From IMG/VR virus record IMGVR_UViG_3300022187_000319, positions 1-20,402 of that record: a DNA stretch of 20,402 nt. The stretch is one strand, 5' to 3'. The notes under the pieces are model-generated. The model did no database searches, had not been told where the DNA came from, and was given only the letters and a program-made list of their open reading frames with translations. The position numbers were made by a program, and so were the translations under genes. The stretch's first letter is position 1. Each line of letters begins with the position of its first letter. Source of the stretch: a virus. Below are positions 15,669-20,402 of this stretch, in pieces.

Positions 15669-15849
15669 AAAAGAACGAATAGACAAGATTTTAAAAGATT
15701 CTCACTTGATAATTAACGAGGCTACTGGTACAGACATCAGTAAGACTAGAAAAGACGAAGCAAGGAGAGAATCAAGAAAGAAGCTGAGAGAGCTAAAAGA
15801 CTTAGCTCCAATAATTTATGAACGAGTAAAAGTAGAATTTGATGGATAA
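15661..15849 (+). CDS. Small basic helical protein of unknown function
   Basis: A 62-residue charged, helix-rich protein (KKERIDKILKDS, KTRKDEARRESRKKLRELKDL) with likely coiled-coil character. It starts in an 8-nt overlap with the previous stop (ATGACTAA), and its own 3' end overlaps the DnaA-like gene by 8 nt, which supports expression. No function assigned. Confidence 0.55.
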   Translation: MTKKERIDKILKDSHLIINEATGTDISKTRKDEARRESRKKLRELKDLAPIIYERVKVEFDG

Positions 15850-16276
15850 AATAAATCACATAATAGACACAGCTTGTTATATCGGTAATATATCTGTTAA
15901 AGACTTTAAAAGCAAGTCAAGAGAGAGACATATAGTCGATATAAAAAGAATGGCTTACTCTATTATTAAAGACGTTCTTAGAATGCCTTACTTACACATA
16001 GCAAAGCATTTTAAAATCAATCACGCTACAGTAATGCACCACTACAAGCTCAATAGAACTTTACTAGAATCTGATAGCTATTACTTTAAAAAATATAATA
16101 CTATATTGCAACTAGTAAAAAGTGATTTGAATGTAGTTGAGGTTGAGGAACTTGTAGAGGTTATACAGCGATTAAAAGCTAATCAAGAATCAAAAATAGA
16201 ATTAAAAGAAAAACTAAATAAATTTTACAACAATGAAGAAATTATCACAGAAACAGAAAGTATTAAGACATCTTAA
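15842..16276 (+). CDS. DnaA domain IV-like DNA-binding protein
   Basis: A 144-residue protein. Residues about 33-70 (DIKRMAYSIIKDVLRMPYLHIAKHFKINHATVMHHYK) match the helix-turn-helix of DnaA domain IV, including the signature-like NHATVMHH that corresponds to the DHSTVLYA box-recognition loop of DnaA. The AAA+ domain is absent; a second half (80-144) is helical and acidic/basic mixed. It could bind DnaA-type boxes, or act as an origin or transcription regulator. The start is the ATG at 15842; the codon just before is TTG. Near a possible origin in the replication initiator gene downstream, so a role in origin control is inferred. Confidence 0.65.
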   Translation: MDKINHIIDTACYIGNISVKDFKSKSRERHIVDIKRMAYSIIKDVLRMPYLHIAKHFKINHATVMHHYKLNRTLLESDSYYFKKYNTILQLVKSDLNVVEVEELVEVIQRLKANQESKIELKEKLNKFYNNEEIITETESIKTS

Positions 16277-16457
16277 ACAAATAGGTAGTATTACACCACT
16301 AGAAGCGTTTAATGACTACGCTATAATGAGACTAACATCTCGAATCTGCGAACTTAAAGACGAAGGCTATGACATCAAGTCTGAGCTAGTATCAAGTCAA
16401 AACAGATTCAAAGAAAAAGTTTCATTCTCTAAATATACACTCAATGAGAAGAATTAG
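16233..16457 (+). CDS. Small helix-turn-helix protein
   Basis: A 74-residue protein with the layout of a phage winged-helix domain: KQKVLRHLKQIGSITPLEAFNDYAIMRLTSRICELKDEGYDIKSE then a basic SSQNRFKEKVSFSKYTL end. The ITPLEAFND-x-IMRLTSRICELKDEGY motif is typical of the small HTH proteins found in many phages next to replication genes. Probable DNA-binding or regulatory partner. It overlaps the DnaA-like gene by 44 nt and the initiator gene by 14 nt. Confidence 0.7.
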   Translation: MKKLSQKQKVLRHLKQIGSITPLEAFNDYAIMRLTSRICELKDEGYDIKSELVSSQNRFKEKVSFSKYTLNEKN

Positions 16458-17148
16458 AGTAGAAAAGTCCACTAATTATACAACTATAAACAATGAATTT
16501 ATATTTAATAAGGACTTATCGTTAAAAGCTAAGGGATTGCTATGTCATCTCTTGGCTTTGCCTAACGATTGGAAGTTATACGTAGAGGAGGTCGAGAAAT
16601 GGCATACAGACGGCAAGGCTGCTATCTACTCAGCGTTTAAGGAACTGACATCTAACGGTTATATGAAACGAGAGCAAAAACGTGAAAAAGGTAAGATAGT
16701 TTCTTGGGATTATATAGTCTTTGAAAAACCACATACCGATTTTCAAGATGTAGAAAATCAAGATGTAGAAATTCTAGATGTAGAAAATCGACCACTACTA
16801 AATACTAATAATACTAAAGACTTATATAAACTAAATACTAATAATACTAAAACAGAAGGGGATTATCCTTTTGAATTGAATTTAGAGGCTTGGAATTTAT
16901 GGAAAGAATTTAGGAAAGAGCAATTTAGAACTACTTACAAACCATTAGGCGAATCAGCAGCTATTTCTAAGCTATTAAGAATCTCCAACAACAACAAAGA
17001 AAACCAGGCGCAAATTATCCAGCAGTCTATTGAAAATGGCTGGAAGGGATTATTTGAGCTTAAAACAGAAAAACAAACCAAAGTTCAAAAGATACTAACT
17101 AACTATCAGAAAGGACTAGAAATGATAAACAAAGAACACAATGACTAA
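16444..17148 (+). CDS. Winged-helix replication initiator-like protein
   Basis: A 234-residue protein. Residues 1-80 have the typical phage/plasmid initiator start: NYTTINNEFIFNKDLSLKAKGLLCHLLALPNDWKLYVEEV..., then YSAFKELTSNGYMKREQKREKGKIVSWDYIVFEKP, a winged helix. Residues ~100-138 are low-complexity (DVEN repeats and TNNTK repeats) and their DNA holds direct repeats (see 16744-16851). Residues 140-234 (EAWNLWKEFRKEQFRTTYKPLGESAAISKLLRI to ENGWKGLFEL) look like the C-terminal region of phage replication proteins. By analogy with lambda O, it may bind repeats in its own gene and recruit the helicase. Overlaps neighbours at both ends (14 and 8 nt). Confidence 0.7.
   Translation: MRRIRVEKSTNYTTINNEFIFNKDLSLKAKGLLCHLLALPNDWKLYVEEVEKWHTDGKAAIYSAFKELTSNGYMKREQKREKGKIVSWDYIVFEKPHTDFQDVENQDVEILDVENRPLLNTNNTKDLYKLNTNNTKTEGDYPFELNLEAWNLWKEFRKEQFRTTYKPLGESAAISKLLRISNNNKENQAQIIQQSIENGWKGLFELKTEKQTKVQKILTNYQKGLEMINKEHND
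16744..16851 (+). repeat. Direct repeats inside the initiator gene, candidate origin of replication
   Basis: Three 15-bp direct repeats stand head to tail: CAAGATGTAGAAAAT (16744-16758), CAAGATGTAGAAATT (16759-16773), CTAGATGTAGAAAAT (16774-16788). After 9 bp, an identical 21-bp sequence beginning CTAAATACTA occurs twice (16798-16818 and 16831-16851), separated by 12 bp of AT-rich DNA. Iterons followed by AT-rich sequence inside the initiator gene is the lambda-O layout. They are in frame (multiples of 3), so simple protein repeats are an alternative. Confidence 0.5.
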
Positions 17149-17389
17149 AGAACAAACAGCAGAACTAAATCTCTTAATAGCTACGTTTAGATGCTTTAAC
17201 GAGCAACTATACAACTTAAAAGGCGCACACTCTGGAATAGTAAAACTAAAGTTCAATAGACTTTTAAAAGTAGCTGCACAATATGAGAGAGAAATACTCC
17301 AATGGACAGAGGGAAGTGAACAATTAGAGCTGATATATGACAGCCTAATGGAAGTATTAATAGAAGTTAAAAAGCAAGTAAATGATTAA
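17141..17389 (+). CDS. Small helical protein of unknown function
   Basis: An 82-residue, mostly helical protein (ELNLLIATFRCFNEQLYNLKGAHSGIVKLKFNRLLKVAAQYEREIL..) with charged ends. It overlaps the initiator gene by 8 nt (ATGACTAA) and the next small gene by 8 nt. No family recognised. By location it may belong to the replication complex. Confidence 0.55.
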   Translation: MTKEQTAELNLLIATFRCFNEQLYNLKGAHSGIVKLKFNRLLKVAAQYEREILQWTEGSEQLELIYDSLMEVLIEVKKQVND

Positions 17390-17549
17390 TTACTTTGATA
17401 TAAAAGAGCGCAAAGACGTAACAGTCAAAAATATGTTCAAGATTTACAAAACTGACAATAAATATAGAAACAAAATAACTTGGGATTGTCATTATTTGAT
17501 AACTGGATGGAAACACATACAACAAACTAAAGATGAAAGACAAAAGTAA
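17382..17549 (+). CDS. Small 55-residue protein filling the gap between two replication-region genes
   Basis: An ATG at 17382 opens a 55-codon frame ending in TAA at 17547-17549. It begins MINYFDIKERKDVTVKNMFK and has a TWDCHYLITGWKHI stretch. It starts in an 8-nt overlap (ATGATTAA) with the previous gene, exactly as at other junctions here, and overlaps the next start by 17 nt. Without it a gap of about 143 nt would break the gene chain. No function assigned. Confidence 0.5.
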   Translation: MINYFDIKERKDVTVKNMFKIYKTDNKYRNKITWDCHYLITGWKHIQQTKDERQK

Positions 17550-17985
17550 ACAAGTGTGGTATTTATATGCACACGACATTAAAAAATTAAAAGGAGAATG
17601 CTACGAAATAATTTCTAAGCTATATGTTCAGTTAGGACAAGTTGCTGAAGCTGAGATAATAGTTGAGATGACTAAATTATTTTGCAATGACTTAGCTACT
17701 AACTATGGCTCTATGGAATTAGAGGAGGTTAGATTTGCATTAAATAAACACATAAGAGAGAAAGATGGACCACACTTTGTAAACGTACCAATGTGGAATG
17801 AAGCTCTTAGAAGTTACAAAAAAACTAAAGCATTTAAAAAACAGACAAATCAAATAGACCAATACGAAGTCTATAAAAAGAGAGTAGAGTCTTTTAGCAA
17901 GGTTATTAACAAGAGAGAAACTAAAAAGATAGGCAATGGCCACAACAATAAAAAAACTAAAGAAAAAGCTAGACAAAGTATTTAG
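17533..17985 (+). CDS. Helical protein, possibly helicase-loader-like
   Basis: A 150-residue protein. The stretch VEMTKLFCNDLATNYGSMELEEVRFALNKHIREKDGPHFVNVPMWNEALRSYKKT resembles a pattern common in phage replication helpers of Bacteroidota and in G39P/DnaT-type loaders: L..L...Y..M.LEEV..A......RE..G....V....W...LR.Y. The C-terminal ~50 residues are basic and probably disordered. It follows the initiator gene and precedes the NinG-like gene, which fits a helicase-loading or primosome role, but this is weak inference. It overlaps the NinG-like gene by 50 nt. Confidence 0.45.
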   Translation: MKDKSKQVWYLYAHDIKKLKGECYEIISKLYVQLGQVAEAEIIVEMTKLFCNDLATNYGSMELEEVRFALNKHIREKDGPHFVNVPMWNEALRSYKKTKAFKKQTNQIDQYEVYKKRVESFSKVINKRETKKIGNGHNNKKTKEKARQSI

Positions 17986-18331
17986 CGAGTACATTAGAAA
18001 GCGTGACAGCGATTATAAAGGTAATTGCAAGTGTATTAGCTGTGGTAAAGAATATCCAGCTTTTGGAGGTAGTACTCACGCTGGTCATCTATTTTCTAGA
18101 CGTTACCTTAGCATAAGATATGATGAGAAAAATGTTAATAGCCAGTGTTCGTATTGTAATACTTTTCTTTATGGGAATCAGCTCTTGGCAGCTAGAGGAG
18201 TAGAAAATAAATGGGGTAAGGGTACAGTCGATGAGTTAGAAAGTAGAATGCATATAGTAGTAAAATTAACAAGAACTGATTATGAAGAAGCAATCGAAAG
18301 GTATAAGCAAAAGATTAGAGAGCTGGATTAA
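17936..18331 (+). CDS. ninG: NinG-like recombination protein
   Basis: A 131-residue protein with NinG (Rap) family motifs: KLKKKLDKVFSEYIRKRD at the N-terminus, CKCISCGKEYPAFGGSTHAGHLFSR (Cys31, Cys33, Cys36, His48, His51), then YDEKNVNSQCSYCNTFLYGN (Cys71, Cys74). Lambda NinG/Rap is a structure-specific endonuclease that cuts D-loop and Holliday junction-like DNA and promotes recombination. The metal-binding Cys/His set is complete, which suggests an active protein. Length is shorter than lambda NinG (about 204 residues). It overlaps the preceding gene by 50 nt. Confidence 0.8.
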   Translation: MATTIKKLKKKLDKVFSEYIRKRDSDYKGNCKCISCGKEYPAFGGSTHAGHLFSRRYLSIRYDEKNVNSQCSYCNTFLYGNQLLAARGVENKWGKGTVDELESRMHIVVKLTRTDYEEAIERYKQKIRELD

Positions 18332-18369
18332 CAATCGATTGTTTAAAACTTTAAACCCAAAAGATTGGG
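18332..18369 (+). promoter_or_regulatory. Cluster of three palindromes, candidate operator
   Basis: Directly after the NinG-like stop, three palindromes touch each other: CAATCGATTG (18332-18341), GTTTAAA-AC-TTTAAAC (18341-18356) and CCCAA-AAGA-TTGGG (18356-18369). The third overlaps the TTG of a promoter-like sequence. Such symmetric sites are typical binding sites of dimeric regulators. The last one could also be a weak hairpin in RNA. Confidence 0.45.
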
Positions 18370-18394
18370 AAATTGAATCTATTTTATATATTTA
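18365..18394 (+). promoter_or_regulatory. Promoter-like sequence before the 18400 gene
   Basis: TTG at 18365-18367 and TATATTTA at 18387-18394 have a 19-nt spacer, matching TTG-N19-TAnnTTTG except for the last base. The initiation point would be around 18400, where the ATG is, so a leaderless or very short-leader transcript would result. Lower confidence than the promoter at 14280. Confidence 0.4.
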
Positions 18395-18399
18395 CAATA

Positions 18400-18771
18400 A
18401 TGAAAAAGACAGTAATATTCGAGGGAGGAGTGAACAAGGTAAGCACTCTAGCAGACGGAACTCTTAGTATTAACATACATACACAAGAGCTACCAGAAGA
18501 AACAATGATGAGAGTGTTTAGCTTACGTAAGTCTCCTGGAATGGTTCTAATAAGCTCTGACGATATAAGCAAGGCAGAGGTTCAAGAGGTTGAGAAGTTT
18601 ACTACAGACTTTGAAGTAGGTAAGACTAAAACAGCATCACAAAGATTAAGAGCTGTACTATACAGAGTATGGGAGCAAGAAGGAGAGCCAAGAGGCTATA
18701 CTGATTTCCCAGTGTTTTACGAATCTCAGATGGAGCGTATAATAAATAAGTATAAAACAACACTTGAGTAA
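18400..18771 (+). CDS. Conserved phage protein of unknown function
   Basis: From the ATG at 18400 it is 123 residues: MKKTVIFEGG, VSTLADGTLSINIHTQELPEE, MVLISSDDISKAEVQEVEKF, and KTKTASQRLRAVLYRVWEQEGE...YESQMERIINKYKTTLE. The last part, SQRLRAVLYRLWEQ followed by F..FY...ME.II..YK, is a pattern I know from many phage genomes without a known function, often in the replication or recombination area. An upstream in-frame TTG at 18373 would lie inside the promoter-like sequence, so the ATG is preferred. The stop overlaps the next gene by 8 nt. Confidence 0.65.
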   Translation: MKKTVIFEGGVNKVSTLADGTLSINIHTQELPEETMMRVFSLRKSPGMVLISSDDISKAEVQEVEKFTTDFEVGKTKTASQRLRAVLYRVWEQEGEPRGYTDFPVFYESQMERIINKYKTTLE

Positions 18772-18985
18772 TAATAGGGCGACCAGGCATCAAGAGATAT
18801 GGAAGAGAACGAAGAACGGACTAGAGCTTGTATTACCCAAAAAGATTAAAACAGACATAGGATTTCAGCTAATGTTTGGACATAGAGAGGACTACAGAAT
18901 TGAAGAAAAAAGGATAGAAGATAATGCTAACAGATACCAAGCAAAAACATATTTAAGTATTGAAGATTTTAAGCAGCATATTTAG
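18764..18985 (+). CDS. Small basic protein with TTG start
   Basis: A 73-residue charged protein (RATRHQEIWKRTKNGLELVLPKKIKTDIGF, then a basic/acidic C-terminus). No ATG lies near the start; the TTG at 18764 sits in an 8-nt overlap (TTGAGTAA) with the preceding stop, the same arrangement as at ATG junctions here, which supports it. Not recognised. Confidence 0.5.
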   Translation: MSNNRATRHQEIWKRTKNGLELVLPKKIKTDIGFQLMFGHREDYRIEEKRIEDNANRYQAKTYLSIEDFKQHI

Positions 18986-19145
18986 AACACTATTAGCACT
19001 ATTAGTTATAGTCAGTTGTTTACCTATATTTGTAGTAATATTCTTACACTTTTTTATAGTGGGATTTGTAGCAGAAGAAAACAAAAGAAATGACGATAAA
19101 ACAAATGCAAGAAAAACAAATGAAGAAAGCATTGAGCAAGTATAG
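18960..19145 (+). CDS. Small membrane protein with TTG start
   Basis: A 61-residue protein. It has a long hydrophobic region (about residues 8-37, FRTLLALLVIVSCLPIFVVIF and HFFIVGFVA), then a charged Asn/Lys/Glu-rich tail. One or two membrane passes are possible, and the start may act as signal anchor. The start codon is TTG (18960), no ATG is available, and it overlaps the previous gene by 26 nt. Function unknown; the hydrophobic pattern makes it more likely real than chance. Confidence 0.45.
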   Translation: MKILSSIFRTLLALLVIVSCLPIFVVIFLHFFIVGFVAEENKRNDDKTNARKTNEESIEQV

Positions 19146-19242
19146 TACTATAGAAGAAGCTGCTAAAGTTTTAGGTATAAGTGCTAGAAAGTTATATTTC
19201 TTTAAAAGAAAAATAAAAGATGAAGATAATAGCATCGGTTAG
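19090..19242 (+). CDS. 50-residue Fis-type helix-turn-helix protein
   Basis: An ATG at 19090 opens 50 codons ending in TAG at 19240-19242. After a charged start (KQMQEKQMKKALSKY) comes STIEEAAKVLGISARKLYFFKR, a clear match to the Fis/NtrC-type HTH (xxxAAxxLGISxxxLYxxxKK). It overlaps the membrane-protein gene by 56 nt and the next gene by 23 nt. It is likely a small DNA-binding protein or a stand-alone recognition module. It could regulate the operator at 18332, which is speculation. Confidence 0.55.
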   Translation: MTIKQMQEKQMKKALSKYSTIEEAAKVLGISARKLYFFKRKIKDEDNSIG

Positions 19243-19414
19243 TATAGAGGTTAGAGTAGACGATACAGAGTTATTAGACGATGCTAAGGAAAGAGCAATA
19301 GACGAACTAATAGACTCTTTAGAGGATTGGATAAACAATAACGGTATACCACCAATAATATCTATAGAGTATAAGTTACCAGAGATAGATGAGAATCAGC
19401 AATTTTTAAACTAA
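19220..19414 (+). CDS. Small acidic protein of unknown function
   Basis: A 64-residue acidic protein: KIIASVSIEVRVDDTELLDDAKERAIDELIDSLEDWINNNG then a short strand (PIISIEYKLPEIDENQQF). A beta strand followed by a long helix is the visible shape. The stop overlaps the HNH gene start (TAATG). Family not recognised. Confidence 0.6.
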   Translation: MKIIASVSIEVRVDDTELLDDAKERAIDELIDSLEDWINNNGIPPIISIEYKLPEIDENQQFLN

Positions 19415-19746
19415 TGCCAAGTCTACCAAAAGGAAAGAAAAAGAAATGGATAGCAAGTAGCAAAAAGACTACTGGCTTTACAGAGAAGCATAAGAGCGAA
19501 AACTATGACTTCTATAATAGTAGAGCTTGGAGACAGCTTAGAAAGTGGCATATAGAACGAGAGCCACATTGCAGATGGTGTAGTGAAGAGGGCAAAGTAA
19601 ACTATAAAGATAAGATAATCATTGACCACATAATAGAGATTAAAGACGGTGGAGATAGATTAAACCAAGACAATCTACAGACTTTATGTCTACCACATCA
19701 CAATCAGAAAACAGCGTGGGCAAAAGCTAAAAGGAAAAAGAAATGA
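19414..19746 (+). CDS. HNH endonuclease
   Basis: A 110-residue HNH nuclease with a basic N-terminus (KGKKKKWIASSKKTT), SRAWRQLRKWHIEREPHCRWC (Cys53, Cys56), IIDHIIEIKDGGD (Asp71, His72), NLQTLCLPHHNQKT (Asn87, Cys92, His95/His96). The set Cys-x2-Cys, DH, N, C-x2-H is complete, so it should bind zinc and cut DNA. In HK97-like phages a stand-alone HNH next to the terminase genes helps packaging; if the terminase lies just past the right edge, that would be its role. Otherwise it may be a homing-type nuclease. The order supports the packaging option only weakly. Confidence 0.85.
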   Translation: MPSLPKGKKKKWIASSKKTTGFTEKHKSENYDFYNSRAWRQLRKWHIEREPHCRWCSEEGKVNYKDKIIIDHIIEIKDGGDRLNQDNLQTLCLPHHNQKTAWAKAKRKKK

Positions 19747-20030
19747 AACACTCAAAGTATTATTACGACTATACAAGGAACATAGACGAAGATAAAGAAG
19801 TTATAAAGGACTTAAAGAGTAATCCTATACCAAACTACTATGTAGGTAATACTTATGGCTATGAGGCTCGTAAGGTTGTAGAGGATTGGGATTTAAGTTA
19901 TAATGTTGGTGTTGCCGTTAGTTATCTTTTACGATGTAATTATAAACACGACTCTCCATTTGAGGATATACAGAAGGCAATAAACCATTTAAACTTTGAA
20001 TTAGATAAACTAAACAACAGAGAACAATGA
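19743..20030 (+). CDS. DUF3310-like phage protein
   Basis: A 95-residue protein: YYYDYTRNIDEDKEV, PNYYVGNTYGYEARKVVEDWDLSYNVGVAVSYLLRCNYKHDSPFEDIQKAINHLNFEL. The pattern P-x-Y-Y, then Y/E...VE.W.LS.N...A..YL.R..YK, and EDI-x-KA-I-x-HL agrees with DUF3310, a protein widespread in phages and sometimes fused to nucleotide-metabolism enzymes; function is not established. ATGA overlaps the HNH stop, and its own stop overlaps the next start (ATGA). Confidence 0.65.
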   Translation: MKHSKYYYDYTRNIDEDKEVIKDLKSNPIPNYYVGNTYGYEARKVVEDWDLSYNVGVAVSYLLRCNYKHDSPFEDIQKAINHLNFELDKLNNREQ

Positions 20031-20233
20031 CAAAACAAGAACAAGCAGAAAGAATCTTTAATGCATTAGATAATATGTCTATTATGTCATTCCTTAGATG
20101 TAAATATGCTGAAGATGAATTATCAAAAGGATTTTATAAAATGAACAAAGGATTCATCAAAGAAGCTATTAAATTAGATTTACCAAGACTAATTAACGAG
20201 AACGTTAAGAGACAAAGAAAAAAATCACTATAA
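20027..20233 (+). CDS. Small basic helical protein of unknown function
   Basis: A 68-residue, helix-rich protein with a basic end (NVKRQRKKSL). No family recognised. It is coupled by ATGA to the DUF3310-like gene and followed after 2 nt by the last, partial gene. A regulatory or DNA-binding role is possible because of the basic tail but not shown. Confidence 0.55.
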   Translation: MTKQEQAERIFNALDNMSIMSFLRCKYAEDELSKGFYKMNKGFIKEAIKLDLPRLINENVKRQRKKSL

Positions 20234-20235
20234 CA

Positions 20236-20402
20236 ATGACAAACGAATTACTAGACTTATTTGACGAAGCTAAGCGAATAATAGACAAGCAAGAGCAACT
20301 AATTAAGATGCAACAATCTTTAATAAAGACAATGCAACAAGGACTGCAAGGAGTAGAACTAAATGAGTTACTACTAAAGAAACAACTAGCAGACTTACAA
20401 GA
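20236..20402 (+). CDS. Coiled-coil protein, 3' end outside window
   Basis: Starts MTNELLDLFDEAKRII and continues as a Gln/Leu-rich amphipathic helix (KQEQLIKMQQSLIKTMQQG, then ELNELLLKKQLADLQ) to the window end without a stop, so at least 55 residues. Likely a coiled coil. A terminase small subunit or another structural protein is possible if the packaging genes follow, but nothing here decides it. Confidence 0.5.
   Translation, partial: MTNELLDLFDEAKRIIDKQEQLIKMQQSLIKTMQQGLQGVELNELLLKKQLADLQ

Noticed and set aside
18282-18467. 61-codon frame across the NinG 3' end and the promoter-like region
   Set aside because: It covers the palindromes and promoter-like boxes, overlaps two better genes in other frames and has no protein-like pattern.
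1-20402. CRISPR arrays, tRNA genes, insertion sequences, integrase or attachment sites
   Set aside because: No regularly spaced repeats with unique spacers, no cloverleaf-like sequence, no transposase or integrase motifs were found by reading.

Overview
The window is a low-GC, gene-dense piece of a tailed bacteriophage (siphovirus type) that very probably infects a member of the Bacteroidota, most likely a flavobacterium. Evidence for the host group is the AT-rich coding, the near absence of Shine-Dalgarno sequences, A-rich leaders, and a promoter of the form TTTG-N20-TAnnTTTG (14280-14311), the Bacteroidota housekeeping pattern. All convincing genes lie on the + strand. No integrase, repressor, tRNA, CRISPR array or insertion sequence is visible, so lifestyle cannot be judged from this window.

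Positions 1-14204 are the late region. It runs: HK97-fold major capsid protein (its 5' end probably lies outside the window), a terminator-like hairpin, head-tail connector, a head-tail adaptor fused to PKD-like and BspA-like repeat domains, a lectin-like multidomain protein, a small unknown, HK97-gp10-like protein, tail-completion protein, small lysine-rich protein, major tail protein, tail chaperone G with its -1 frameshift product GT, tape measure, a large tail-tip/baseplate protein, a second putative tail protein, and a lysis cassette (small membrane protein, M15-type peptidase, 3TM-type holin). A calcineurin-like phosphoesterase closes the region, followed by an intrinsic terminator (14175-14204).

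Positions 14280-20402 are a second transcription unit, apparently early/replicative. It starts at the promoter above and holds small unknown proteins, a possible structured RNA (14579-14680), an SSB-like protein, a DnaA-domain-IV-like DNA-binding protein, a small HTH protein, a winged-helix replication-initiator-like protein with clustered direct repeats inside its gene, a possible helicase-loader-like protein, a NinG-like recombination protein, a palindrome-rich intergenic region with a second promoter-like sequence, further small proteins including a 50-residue Fis-type HTH protein, an HNH endonuclease, a DUF3310-like protein, and a partial coiled-coil protein at the right edge. Genes are chained by TAATG, ATGA and repeated 8-nt overlaps, which suggests translational coupling.

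The most notable points are the head-tail adaptor fused to surface-type domains next to a lectin-like protein, a textbook frameshift signal in the tail chaperone genes (G_GGA_AAC, 6-nt spacer, 5-bp GC-rich hairpin), a lambda-O-like candidate origin inside the replication initiator gene, and a triple-palindrome candidate operator at 18332-18369.
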